A stretch of 24,995 bases of DNA. Source: CF-39 sp036518215. Its GTDB lineage: Bacteria > Chloroflexota > Limnocylindria > P2-11E. Made by a program: the position numbers and the translations under genes. Shown here one piece after another: positions 1 to 7,843 of this stretch. How positions within the stretch are numbered: position 1 is the stretch's first letter; the number at the start of each line of letters is the position of its first letter. The notes under the pieces are model-generated. The model was not told the DNA's origin. It worked only from the letters and a program-made list of their open reading frames with translations, and searched no databases. The stretch is from positions 1 to 24,995 of the forward strand of contig DATDNP010000028.1 in NCBI GenBank assembly GCA_036518215.1, given 5' to 3'.

Positions 1-87
1 TTCACCGATAGTCGCCTGAGCCCACCCGGACACAGTTCCTCCCTACACCGGACGCGCTGCGGCGTGCCCGCACGATGGAGGGAACGG

Positions 88-621
88 ATGGCGACGGCGA
101 CGAAGGAGCTCAACGGTCTCGACCTGCAGGCGCTCCAGGGACTCGTGGACACGGTGACGAAGGACCCCAGCGCCGCGGATCCGTTCAACGACTGGAGCGC
201 GCGCGTCCGCTGGGAAGGCGGGTTCCGGTCGCAGGCACTCGTCCGCGACCACACCTTCACGGTGGACGAGCCGGCAACGCTCGTTGGCAAGGATCTCGCG
301 CCGAACGCGGCCGAGTACGTCCTCGCGGCGTACGGCGCCTGCCTCAACACCGGCCTGGCGCTCAATGCGACGAAGAACGGCGTGAAGCTCCGCAACGTGG
401 AGGTGATCGTCGAGGGTCGTCTCGACAACATCCTCACGTTCCTCGGGATGTCCGACGACGGTCACCCGGGCTTCAAGGAGATCACCGTGAAGGCGTACGT
501 CGACGCCGACACGGACGATGAGACGCTCCGGAAGGTGTGGCGCGAGACGGTCGCTCACTCGCCGATCGGCAACACGCTCGTGCGCGACGTCGTCGTCCGC
601 GACGAGCTCGTGCGTGCCTGA
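88..621 (+). CDS. OsmC-family protein (peroxide-reductase-like fold)
   Basis: The 177-residue product matches the OsmC/Ohr superfamily in its central and C-terminal part. It has the helix carrying the conserved cysteine (AAYGACL, Cys85), a strand segment with the VEVIVEGR pattern, and the late SPIGNTL turn. Family members are cytoplasmic dimers that reduce organic hydroperoxides with a Cys pair. Here the position usually holding the second Cys (CPxxxTL) is Ser158, so the classical two-Cys mechanism looks impaired; some OsmC subgroups share this. ATG 88 is chosen because GGAGGGA lies about five bases upstream; an upstream in-frame GTG at 64 has no such site. The next gene begins inside its last codons (8-base overlap), implying translational coupling. 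Family assignment is firm; substrate and peroxidase activity are unknown. Confidence 0.85.
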   Translation: MATATKELNGLDLQALQGLVDTVTKDPSAADPFNDWSARVRWEGGFRSQALVRDHTFTVDEPATLVGKDLAPNAAEYVLAAYGACLNTGLALNATKNGVKLRNVEVIVEGRLDNILTFLGMSDDGHPGFKEITVKAYVDADTDDETLRKVWRETVAHSPIGNTLVRDVVVRDELVRA

Positions 622-1792
622 CGCGACCCCGCTCTTCCCCGTCACGACCGTCGGAAGCTGGCCGCGACCGGCGTCACTGCTGCGGCTGCTGAAGGCGAAG
701 AACGCGGGCGAGATCCCGCCGGAGGTGTTCGACGCGGCCGCCGACGCGGCGGTGCTCGACGTCCTCCGGCTGCAGGAAGAGGCCGGCGTCGACGTCGTGA
801 CCGACGGCGAGCAGCGCCGGGACAACTTCTACTCGTTCCTCGCCGACCGCCTCGAGGGCGTCGAGCTCATGACGATGTCGAAGCTCATCGACTACGCCGA
901 GGACAAGGCGTACTTCCACCGCACGCTGAAGTCACTCGACGCGCCCTCGTTCGTCATCAAGAGCCCGACCGTCGTCGATCGCCTGCGCGTCCGCGGGTCG
1001 CTCGCGGCGGACGCGACGCGCTTTCTGCGCGCGCACACGACGAAGCCGATCAAGGTCCCGCTGCCGGGCCCGTACCTCCTCGCGCGCTCGATCTGGGTGA
1101 AGGGCGTCTCGGACGGCGCGTACCCCACGCGCGAGGCGCTCGCCGAGGACATCGTCGCCATCCTCCGCGATGAGGTCTCGCGCTGCGCGGAGGCAGGTGC
1201 CGATTTCGTCCAGATCGACGAGCCGGTCCTCTCGAACGTCGTCTTCGGCAAGCCGGTCGCCGTTCGCAGCTTCATGTGCGCCCCGCTCGCGCCGCCCTCG
1301 AGCGACGTCGCGGGAGAGCTGCGCTGGGCCGTCGAGCTCATCAACGCGGTCGCGGAGGATGCGCCGGTCCGCACGGGCGTCCACATCTGCCGCGGGAACT
1401 GGTCGCGCGACGAGAGCGTGCTGCTCGCCGGCGATTACACGCCGCTTCGCGAGACGCTCGATGCGCTGGACGTCGACCAGTGGGTGCTCGAGTTCGCGAC
1501 GCCCCGCGCGGGCGACATGGCGATCTTCCTCGAGGGGCCCGACCGCGAGATCGGGCTCGGCGTGGTGAACCCGCGGTGCGACGCGATCGAGACGCCCGAG
1601 GAGATCGCGGCGCGCGTCCGTCAGGCGCTCTGCTACTTCGATGCGTCGCGCATCTGGCTCAACCCCGACTGCGGCTTCGGCACGTTCGCGGAGCGGCCCG
1701 TGGCGGCGACCGACGTCGCGGTCGCGAAGGTCCGCGCGATGGTCGCCGCGGCGCGCGTGCTGCGCGAGCAGCGGGTGGCGCTCGCCGTCTAG
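614..1792 (+). CDS. Cobalamin-independent methionine synthase family protein (MetE C-terminal domain type)
   Basis: The 392-residue protein corresponds to the catalytic C-terminal half of MetE and lacks the N-terminal duplicated domain. The order is VGSWPRP near the N-terminus, DGEQRRD, VQIDEPVL, then the zinc and homocysteine site: His257 and Cys259 (VHICRGNW), Glu293 (LEFATP) and Cys353 (NPDCGFG). All four expected zinc ligands are therefore present. Stand-alone proteins of this kind (Bacillus YxjG/YxjH-like, or core-MetE forms) transfer a methyl group to homocysteine, but the methyl donor can be methyl-folate, a corrinoid protein or something else, and cannot be read from sequence. GTG 614 is chosen because it lies eight bases inside the preceding OsmC-family gene and gives the family-like N-terminus; the open frame extending further upstream is an alternative-frame reading of that gene. 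Confidence 0.85.
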   Translation: MPDATPLFPVTTVGSWPRPASLLRLLKAKNAGEIPPEVFDAAADAAVLDVLRLQEEAGVDVVTDGEQRRDNFYSFLADRLEGVELMTMSKLIDYAEDKAYFHRTLKSLDAPSFVIKSPTVVDRLRVRGSLAADATRFLRAHTTKPIKVPLPGPYLLARSIWVKGVSDGAYPTREALAEDIVAILRDEVSRCAEAGADFVQIDEPVLSNVVFGKPVAVRSFMCAPLAPPSSDVAGELRWAVELINAVAEDAPVRTGVHICRGNWSRDESVLLAGDYTPLRETLDALDVDQWVLEFATPRAGDMAIFLEGPDREIGLGVVNPRCDAIETPEEIAARVRQALCYFDASRIWLNPDCGFGTFAERPVAATDVAVAKVRAMVAAARVLREQRVALAV

Positions 1793-1831
1793 CAGCGCGG
1801 CCGGCCCCTTCCGCAATCACGGGCCGATCTC

Positions 1832-2185
1832 ATGTCCGTGGATCGTCGCGTGCTCGGCCTCGCGGGGGAGCACCTCGCGGAGCGCGAGCTCGAGCGTCGC
1901 GGCATGCGCGTCGTCGCGCGGAACGTCCGGACACGCATCGGGGAGATCGACCTCATCTGCCGCGACCGCGAGGGCTACGCGTTCGTCGAGGTGAAGACCC
2001 GCCGCGCCGGCTCGTTCGTCGCCGCGCTCGAGGCGATCGACCGCCGCAAGGCGCAGCGGCTCGCCGTGCTCGCGGAGTCGTGGCTCGCGCAGCGCGGCGA
2101 GCGTGGGACGCGGTGGCGGATCCTGCTCGCGGCGCTCACGGTCGGCGCCGACGGAACGAGCGTCGAGCTCGTCGAGCTCGCGTAG
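1832..2185 (+). CDS. yraN: YraN/UPF0102 family putative endonuclease-like protein
   Basis: The 117-residue product has the length and layout of the UPF0102 (YraN) family. An N-terminal helix (GLAGEHLAERELERRG) is followed by the restriction-endonuclease-like core: GEIDLI with Glu38 and Asp40, then VEVKTR with Glu53 and Lys55, the expected PD-(D/E)XK residues. The family is predicted to act on DNA, possibly Holliday-junction-like or recombination intermediates, but its role is not settled. In many bacteria yraN sits next to comM and dprA; here both occur downstream, separated by one inverted gene. The ATG lies 39 bases after the methionine synthase stop. A GC-rich inverted repeat (1802-1807 with 1821-1826) lies just upstream of the start and might form a weak hairpin; no clear Shine-Dalgarno is seen. 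Confidence 0.88.
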   Translation: MSVDRRVLGLAGEHLAERELERRGMRVVARNVRTRIGEIDLICRDREGYAFVEVKTRRAGSFVAALEAIDRRKAQRLAVLAESWLAQRGERGTRWRILLAALTVGADGTSVELVELA

Positions 2186-2188
2186 ACG

Positions 2189-3628
2189 TCAGCCCGCGAC
2201 GACCGCGACCTCGAGACCGCGGATGCGAAGCAGCGCGCCAGCGGGTACCTGGGCGATCCGCAGCTTCGCGCCGTGTGGCATGACGACCTCGCGCCAGCCC
2301 GGGCCGGTCACGTGGATGAGATCGTCCCAGATGACGATCGTGCCGCCCCCTTGCGGACGGACGTCCGTAGAGGTCGTCGCGGCCGGGTCATACCAGAAGA
2401 AGGCGTGGCGGCCCTCCTGCGGTGCGATGACGTAGCGCTCAGCGACGAGGTAGTCGTACGCCGCGATCACCTCCGAGCCGTCCATGTCGGGACGCGCCAG
2501 GTAGGCGGCCTTCTCGCTCGTGCCGCGGTCCTTCCGGATGACGTCGTTCGCCGACAGCGGCGTGCTGCTCAGGAGGAAGATCGACGCGTTCGCGACGACG
2601 ACGGCGCCGACGACGAGCGGCAGCGCGCGCGGCATGCGCGCGCCACGAGCCAGAGCGATCGCCCCGCGAGCGGCGATGACGCACAGGCCGGGCAACATGC
2701 TGAAGACGTAGCCGTACTCGCCGACGTGGATGGGGACGTAGATGACGAGAGGTGTGAGCGCCCACGCGAGGACGAAGAGCGTCCGGCGACGATCGGCGAG
2801 CTCGATGCGCCGCGCCGCCGCGGAGAGCGGGACGGCGATGAGGAGCGGCGCGAGGAAGTAGAGCCCTCGGCCGAGGAAGCGCGCGAGCTCGTACGAATTC
2901 CCGACGATCGCGTGGAGGCCGTTCGTGCCGAAGACGCTGTACCGGTCGTCGACGAACTTCCCCTGCTCGGCGAGCGCCTCCGCGAACCGCGCCATCCCGC
3001 CATCGGCCACCGCCGTCGCCACGTACCAGAGCGCGACGAGCGCCCCGACCACGAGGGCGGCCGCGATCGCGGCGAGGAGGCTCGTGCCCCACGCCGCGAT
3101 GAGCCAGACCGGCGCAAGGAAGATCGCGAGGTCGCTGCGAAAGCCGATCGCGATCGCCCACGCCGCCGAGGCCGCGAGGAGATCGCGCGCCCGTCGTGAC
3201 GCCGCCGCCCTCCAGAAGAGCAGCGCGCAGAGCGTGGTGAGCGCGGCGAGCAGCGTGTACGGGTACGCGACGCCGCCGTACGCCCAGAACGTGACGGCCG
3301 TGAGGAGGAAGAGCGCGCTCACCCGAGCGGTGCGCTCGTCGTACAGGCGCGCCGCGAGCACGTAGAGGAGCGCGACCGCCGCGGCACCCGCGACGAGGCT
3401 CACGATCGTCATCGCGCGGTTCGCGTCGCCGGTCACCCCGTCGAGCGCTCGGAGGACGAGCACGTAATACAGGTAGCCCGGTGCCTGCGGCTGCTGCGCC
3501 AGCGGGTCGAACTGCGCGATCGCACGCTCGTAGAGGACCGAGTCGTGCGCCCACAGGTTCTCGGTCTGGAACGGGATGCGCGTCGCGGCGCCGAGCGCGA
3601 AGAACGCGAGCGCGATGCGCGGCGACAT
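2189..3628 (-). CDS. GT-C-fold membrane glycosyltransferase-like protein
   Basis: The product is about 479 residues from ATG 3628 and is strongly hydrophobic, with roughly ten or eleven membrane segments. A short soluble loop follows the first segment and carries WAHDSVLYERA (Asp29), the place where GT-C enzymes (ArnT/PMT/GT39 or GT83-like) keep a catalytic acidic residue. A soluble C-terminal tail of about 90 residues ends the protein. Such proteins transfer a sugar from a polyprenyl-phosphate donor to a lipid or protein on the outer face of the membrane; acceptor and donor are unknown here. An in-frame ATG at 3676 would add 16 basic residues. I prefer 3628 because CAAACT lies seven bases upstream on this strand, matching the leaderless pattern of other genes here. 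It is convergent with yraN, with three bases between stops. Confidence 0.72.
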   Translation of the reverse strand: MSPRIALAFFALGAATRIPFQTENLWAHDSVLYERAIAQFDPLAQQPQAPGYLYYVLVLRALDGVTGDANRAMTIVSLVAGAAAVALLYVLAARLYDERTARVSALFLLTAVTFWAYGGVAYPYTLLAALTTLCALLFWRAAASRRARDLLAASAAWAIAIGFRSDLAIFLAPVWLIAAWGTSLLAAIAAALVVGALVALWYVATAVADGGMARFAEALAEQGKFVDDRYSVFGTNGLHAIVGNSYELARFLGRGLYFLAPLLIAVPLSAAARRIELADRRRTLFVLAWALTPLVIYVPIHVGEYGYVFSMLPGLCVIAARGAIALARGARMPRALPLVVGAVVVANASIFLLSSTPLSANDVIRKDRGTSEKAAYLARPDMDGSEVIAAYDYLVAERYVIAPQEGRHAFFWYDPAATTSTDVRPQGGGTIVIWDDLIHVTGPGWREVVMPHGAKLRIAQVPAGALLRIRGLEVAVVAG

Positions 3629-3635
3629 CGCCCGT

Positions 3636-3641
3636 AGTTTG
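3636..3641 (-). promoter_or_regulatory. Possible -10 element of a leaderless promoter for the glycosyltransferase
   Basis: On the minus strand this reads CAAACT and ends seven bases before ATG 3628, so transcription would begin at or next to the start codon. The match to TANNNT is imperfect and no -35 is recognisable. Inferred by analogy with the promoters at 6077, 8526 and 20495. Confidence 0.35.
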
Positions 3642-3646
3642 CGGGA

Positions 3647-3662
3647 CGGTACCCGAGTACCG
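3647..3662. promoter_or_regulatory. Inverted repeat between divergent genes
   Basis: CGGTAC, a 4-base spacer CCGA, and GTACCG form a perfect 6-bp dyad in the 83-base gap between the divergent glycosyltransferase and comM. It lies just upstream of the glycosyltransferase -10 candidate, where a small operator could sit. It might equally be chance; no regulator is encoded nearby. Confidence 0.3.
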
Positions 3663-3711
3663 CTCGGAGGTCGCATCGGGCGCCGTCGCGTGCGTCGCCA
3701 CCGTCGGCCGG

Positions 3712-5235
3712 ATGGCCATCGCCGCCGCCGTGAGGACGAGCGTCGCCCGTGTCCCTTCGTGCGCGCTGTGGGGCCTTGAAGCCGCGCTCGTGACGGTCGA
3801 GGTGGACGTCGCGAATGGGCTCCCGGCCTTCAGCGTCGTCGGGCTTCCCGACGCCGCCGTGTCAGAGGCGCGCGAGCGCGTCCGCGCCGCGGTGCGGAAC
3901 TCCGGCTACGAGTTCCCGCTCAGGCGCGTCGTCGCGAACCTCGCGCCCGCCGAGCGCAGGAAGGAGGGGAGCGGGTTCGACCTCGCGATCGCGCTCGGCG
4001 TGCTGCGCGCGACCGGACAGCTCGTGAACGACCCGGCGGCGCTGTGCCTTGGCGAGCTCGCCCTCGACGGCGGGGTACGTCCGGTACGAGGCGTGATGCC
4101 GCGCGTGCGCGGCGCGATCGGCGCAGGAGTGGTGGACGTGATCTGCGCCGAGGAGAACGCCGCGGAGGCGGCCGCGGCAGGTGCGTGCGCCGTCGGCGTC
4201 GCGACGCTCCGCGAGGCCGTCGCGCACATCTCCGGCGAGGCGCGTCGTGCGCCCGTCGACGTCCCGCCGCCGGCGCAGGCGCCGCGAACGCCCGTGGATC
4301 TTGCCGACATCTCCGGACACGAGATGCCGAAGCGCGCGCTCGAGATCGCCGCCGCCGGCGGGCACAGTCTGCTGCTCGTCGGACCGCCCGGGACGGGAAA
4401 GACGCTCCTCGCGCGTGCGCTGCCGGGGATCCTCCCGCCGCTCGACCCGGACGAGGCGGTCGTCGCGAGCGCCGTGCACAGCGTCGCCGGTCTCGTCGAC
4501 CCGCTGCGACCACTCCTCGCGGCGCGGCCGTTCCGCGCGCCGCACCACACGGCGTCCCACCTCGCGCTCGTCGGCGGCGGCTCGCCGCCACGCCCGGGAG
4601 AGGTGTCGCTCGCGCATACCGGCGCGCTGTTCCTCGACGAGCTGCCTGAGTTCTCGCGCCACGTCCTCGACACCCTGCGCGAGCCGCTCGAGGAGGGATC
4701 GATCACCCTCTCGCGCGCCGCGGCCGCCGCGACGTACCCCGCGCGCGTGACCCTCGTCGCCGCGATGAATCCGTGTCCGTGCGGCCACGCGGGCGATCCC
4801 GTGACGGCGTGCACCTGCCTTCCCGACGCGATCGAGCGATACCACGCGCGTCTCTCGGGACCGCTCATGGACCGCATCGACCTCCGTGTCCACGTGCCGC
4901 GCCTCGCGTACGAGGACCTGCGCGACGAGGGACGGGAGCGCTCCGCCGTCGTGCGGGAGCGCGTGCTCGCCGCGCGCGGGCGGATGCGCGCGCGGCTCAT
5001 CGGAACATCGCGCCGCACGAACGCCGAGCTGACCGTGGCGGAGGTGCGGACGCATTGCCGGTTGGACGACGACGCGAGCGCGCTCGCGCACGATGCGATG
5101 CGCACGCGAAGCCTCTCGGCCCGCGGCGTCCACCGCGTGCTGCGCGTCGCGCGTACGCTCGCCGACCTCGCCGGTGCGGAGCGCATCCGCGGCGACGACC
5201 TCGCGCTCGCGCTCGTGCTCCGCGGCGCATCGTGA
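3712..5235 (+). CDS. comM: ComM-like Mg-chelatase-family AAA+ ATPase
   Basis: The 507-residue protein has the full YifB/ComM architecture. The N-terminal ChlI-like domain carries GLPAFSVVGLPDAAVSEARERVRAA. The central AAA+ module has Walker A GPPGTGKT (224-231) and Walker B GALFLDELPEF (Asp309, Glu310). The MNPCPCG segment with Cys355, 357, 367 and 369 may bind zinc, and SGPLMDRIDL is followed by the C-terminal helical Mg_chelatase_C domain. In naturally transformable bacteria ComM is a hexameric helicase promoting branch migration during recombination of incoming DNA. The length equals the usual family length. ATG 3712 is chosen over GTG 3730 although neither has a strong ribosome site. Its stop overlaps the GTG of dprA (GTGA), so the two are surely co-translated. 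Confidence 0.92.
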   Translation: MAIAAAVRTSVARVPSCALWGLEAALVTVEVDVANGLPAFSVVGLPDAAVSEARERVRAAVRNSGYEFPLRRVVANLAPAERRKEGSGFDLAIALGVLRATGQLVNDPAALCLGELALDGGVRPVRGVMPRVRGAIGAGVVDVICAEENAAEAAAAGACAVGVATLREAVAHISGEARRAPVDVPPPAQAPRTPVDLADISGHEMPKRALEIAAAGGHSLLLVGPPGTGKTLLARALPGILPPLDPDEAVVASAVHSVAGLVDPLRPLLAARPFRAPHHTASHLALVGGGSPPRPGEVSLAHTGALFLDELPEFSRHVLDTLREPLEEGSITLSRAAAAATYPARVTLVAAMNPCPCGHAGDPVTACTCLPDAIERYHARLSGPLMDRIDLRVHVPRLAYEDLRDEGRERSAVVRERVLAARGRMRARLIGTSRRTNAELTVAEVRTHCRLDDDASALAHDAMRTRSLSARGVHRVLRVARTLADLAGAERIRGDDLALALVLRGAS

Positions 5236-6068
5236 TCGCGCTCGCGCCCGGCGATGCGCGCTACCCGTCACGGCTGCGCGACCTGCCCCATCCGCCGGAT
5301 CCGCTCTTCGTCGATGGCGACCTCGCCGCGTTCGATGCGACGGCCATCGCGATCGTCGGGACGCGGCGCATGAGCGGATACGGCGAGCGCGTGGCGCGTG
5401 AGCTCGCCATCGCGTGCGCCGAGGCGGGCGTCGTCGTCGTCTCGGGGCTCGCGCAAGGGATCGACACCGCGGCGCACCGCGGCGCGCTGGACGGGCGCGG
5501 GCGCACGATCGCGGTGCTCGGCGAATCGATCCCGCTGTTCGTCGCGACCGTGCGCGGTCGTCGCCGGCCGCTCGTGCCGCGCATCCGAGCATCGGGCGCG
5601 CTCGCGTCGGAGTACGCCGCGCCGCTCTCCGCACGCGGCTGGATGTTCGCAAGGCGGAACGCGACGATCGCCGCCCTCGCGTCCGCCGTCGTGGTGGTCG
5701 AGGCGCCCGCGACGTCGGGAGCGCTGATCACCGCGCAGGAGGCGAGAGCGCTCGGGCGTCGCGTGTATGCGGTCCCGGGCCCGCTCGGGTCGGCGGCGTC
5801 GATCGGGACGAACGCGCTCATCGCGGACGGGCTCGCGACCGCCCTCGTCTCGGCCGATCAGCTACTGCGGGGCTCGCGCTTCGCGGCGGTGCGTGTCGCA
5901 CCGCGTGCCGACCCGCTCCTCGACGCGTTGCGCGATGGCGCGCTCGGCGTGGACGAGCTCGCGCGACGGCTGCGCACGGCGCCGACGCTCGTCGCCGCGC
6001 GAGCGGCCAGGCTCATCGTGCGCGGCGAGGTCATCGCGCTGCCCGACGGCCGGCTGCGGCGCCCGTAG
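5232..6068 (+). CDS. dprA: DprA/Smf DNA-processing protein (short form)
   Basis: This 278-residue Rossmann-fold protein has IVGTRRMSGYGERVA (GTRR at 43-46), SGLAQGIDTAAHRGAL (71-86), ASEY (125-128), FARRNATIAALASAVVVVEA (139-158) and SGALITA (162-168). A small winged-helix DprA C-terminal domain covers about 225-278. DprA binds single-stranded DNA and loads RecA during transformation. Two oddities: the N-terminal SAM-like domain of longer family members is absent, and the stretch after AVLG, which usually reads roughly GLD..YP, is SIPLFVATVRGRR. Either this is a divergent subfamily or the loop has changed function. GTG 5232 overlaps the comM stop by four bases and gives a start just before the conserved YPSRLRDLPHPPDPLF segment. 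Confidence 0.9.
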   Translation: MIALAPGDARYPSRLRDLPHPPDPLFVDGDLAAFDATAIAIVGTRRMSGYGERVARELAIACAEAGVVVVSGLAQGIDTAAHRGALDGRGRTIAVLGESIPLFVATVRGRRRPLVPRIRASGALASEYAAPLSARGWMFARRNATIAALASAVVVVEAPATSGALITAQEARALGRRVYAVPGPLGSAASIGTNALIADGLATALVSADQLLRGSRFAAVRVAPRADPLLDALRDGALGVDELARRLRTAPTLVAARAARLIVRGEVIALPDGRLRRP

Positions 6069-6076
6069 CGTTCCGG

Positions 6077-6082
6077 CACACT
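6077..6082 (+). promoter_or_regulatory. -10 element of a probable leaderless promoter for the S9 peptidase
   Basis: CACACT is followed by exactly six bases and then GTG 6089. The same hexamer and spacing precede the hydrolase at 8538, and TACACT with the same spacing precedes phnC. No Shine-Dalgarno fits the 20-base gap after dprA. No -35 is recognised. Confidence 0.5.
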
Positions 6083-6088
6083 CGGCGC

Positions 6089-7843
6089 GTGCCGGCGTCC
6101 ATGACGCGGATCCTCGACGCGCGTGGCGCCACGCGCGTCCGCATCGCGCCCGACGGCTCGTGGCTCTGCTACGTGACCGACATCACGGGGACACCGCAGC
6201 TCTGGCGCGTCCCGACGCGTGGCGGCATGCCGGTTCGGCTCACGTTCGACTGCGATCGCGTCGGCGCGTACCGGATCTCACCCGACGGCAGCCGTATCGC
6301 GTACGGAGCCGATCTCGGCGGGAACGAGAAATGGCAGCTCTGGGTCATGGATGCCGACGGCGCGAACGCACGCCGCCTCTCCGAGCGCGACGATCGCATC
6401 CATCACCTGCGCGCGTGGTCACGCGACGGGCGGACGCTCCTCGTGCACGCGAACGTCCGGGACGCGCGCTTCTTCGACCTGTGGTCCTACGACGTCGCGA
6501 CGGGCGCGTCGCGGATGCTCCATCAACACGACGGCACGGCCAGCGACGCGACGTCCCTCGAGGACGGCTCTGTGGTCGTGAGCGTCAATCGCGGTCGCAG
6601 CGACCTGAACGATCTCGTGCTCGTCGCGCCCGACCGTGCGCTGCGGACGATCACGCCGAAGGAGCCGGCCGCGCTCCACAGCATCGTCGAGGCGCGCGGC
6701 GACACGCTCGTCGTGCGAAGCGATCGCGGACGCGATCTCGTCGGGCTCGCGACGCTGAAGCTCGACGGCACGTTCGCGTGGACGCGCACGCCCGAACACG
6801 ACGTCGAGGAGGCGGACGGCGAGGCCTACGCGGTGAATACCGCTGGCTATTCGGAGGTGCGCATCGGCGAGGAGACGGTGCGCGGTCTACCGCCCGGCGC
6901 GCTCGCGCTCGACCTCATCGGCGACAGCATCGCGATGAGCGGCGAGACGCTCGCGGTCGCGTGGGCGCGCTACGACGCACCGTCGACGATCTACGTCGGA
7001 CGCCGCGGCGAGCCGATGCGCGAGCTCGTCCCGCCGATGCTCGCGGGGCTCGCACCGTCGGACCTGCCGGAGACCCGCCTCGTGTCCTGGCGCACGTTCG
7101 ACGGACGCGACATCCCCGGGTTCCTCCTCACGCCGCGCGGCGCGCGTCCCGGTCCCCGGCCGACGGTCATCGACGTCCACGGCGGTCCCGAGGGGCAGGC
7201 GCGGCCGAACTGGAATCCGCGGAGCGTCGCGCTCGTCGCCGCGGGCTTCAACGTGCTGTGGCCGAACGTGCGCGGGTCGACCGGGTACGGCAAGACGTAC
7301 AAGTCGCTCGACGACGTCGAGAAGCGTCTCGACTCGGTGCGCGATCTCGACGCCGGAGCGGCGTGGCTGGCGGAGAGCGGCATCGCGCCGCGCGACAAGA
7401 TCGGCGTCATCGGACAGTCCTATGGTGGCTACATGACGCTCGCCGCGATCGCGTTCTTCCCCGAGCGGCGGTGGGCCGCGGCCGTCGACGTCTACGGGAT
7501 CGCGAACTTCCTCTCATTCTTCGAGCACACCGACGCCTGGCGCCGGCCGCTGCGCGCGGCCGAGTACGGCGATCCCGTGAAGGACCGCGACCTTCTCGTG
7601 TCGATCTCGCCGATCGCGCGCCTGGACGCGATCGCGGCGCCCCTCATGGTCATCCACGGCGCGAACGATCCGCGCGTGCCCATCGGCGAGACGGAGCAGA
7701 TCGTCGCCGCGCTGCGTGCCAAGGGCCGCGAGGTCGAGTACCTGCGCTACGAGGACGAAGGACACGGGCTCGCGAAGACGAAGAACCGCGCCGACGCGTA
7801 TCCGAAGGTCGTCGCGTTCTTCGAGCGACACATGCGCGTCTAG
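6089..7843 (+). CDS. S9 family peptidase (prolyl oligopeptidase / acylaminoacyl-peptidase type)
   Basis: The 584-residue protein has an N-terminal beta-propeller with repeated APDGSWLCYV and SPDGSRIAYG-type blades (about 1-330), then an alpha/beta-hydrolase domain. The catalytic triad is readable: Ser444 in GQSYGGYM, Asp527 in HGANDPRVP and His559 in DEGHGLA. HGGPEGQ upstream supplies the oxyanion-hole region. Enzymes of this family cleave short peptides or remove acylated N-terminal residues in the cytoplasm. No signal peptide is visible, consistent with an intracellular enzyme. Two starts are possible: GTG 6089, six bases after a -10-like CACACT, and ATG 6101 four codons later; I chose GTG for the promoter spacing. 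The final CTAG is shared with the stop codon of the convergent gene. Confidence 0.9.
   Translation: MPASMTRILDARGATRVRIAPDGSWLCYVTDITGTPQLWRVPTRGGMPVRLTFDCDRVGAYRISPDGSRIAYGADLGGNEKWQLWVMDADGANARRLSERDDRIHHLRAWSRDGRTLLVHANVRDARFFDLWSYDVATGASRMLHQHDGTASDATSLEDGSVVVSVNRGRSDLNDLVLVAPDRALRTITPKEPAALHSIVEARGDTLVVRSDRGRDLVGLATLKLDGTFAWTRTPEHDVEEADGEAYAVNTAGYSEVRIGEETVRGLPPGALALDLIGDSIAMSGETLAVAWARYDAPSTIYVGRRGEPMRELVPPMLAGLAPSDLPETRLVSWRTFDGRDIPGFLLTPRGARPGPRPTVIDVHGGPEGQARPNWNPRSVALVAAGFNVLWPNVRGSTGYGKTYKSLDDVEKRLDSVRDLDAGAAWLAESGIAPRDKIGVIGQSYGGYMTLAAIAFFPERRWAAAVDVYGIANFLSFFEHTDAWRRPLRAAEYGDPVKDRDLLVSISPIARLDAIAAPLMVIHGANDPRVPIGETEQIVAALRAKGREVEYLRYEDEGHGLAKTKNRADAYPKVVAFFERHMRV

Noticed and set aside
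1..87. Promoter for the OsmC-family gene near TACACC (about 43-48)
   Set aside because: The hexamer is a poor -10 match with no -35, and the sequence upstream is cut by the window edge.
1802..1826. Terminator or riboswitch between the methionine synthase gene and yraN
   Set aside because: Only a 6-bp stem with a 13-base loop and no T run; too weak to call either, so it is mentioned only under yraN.
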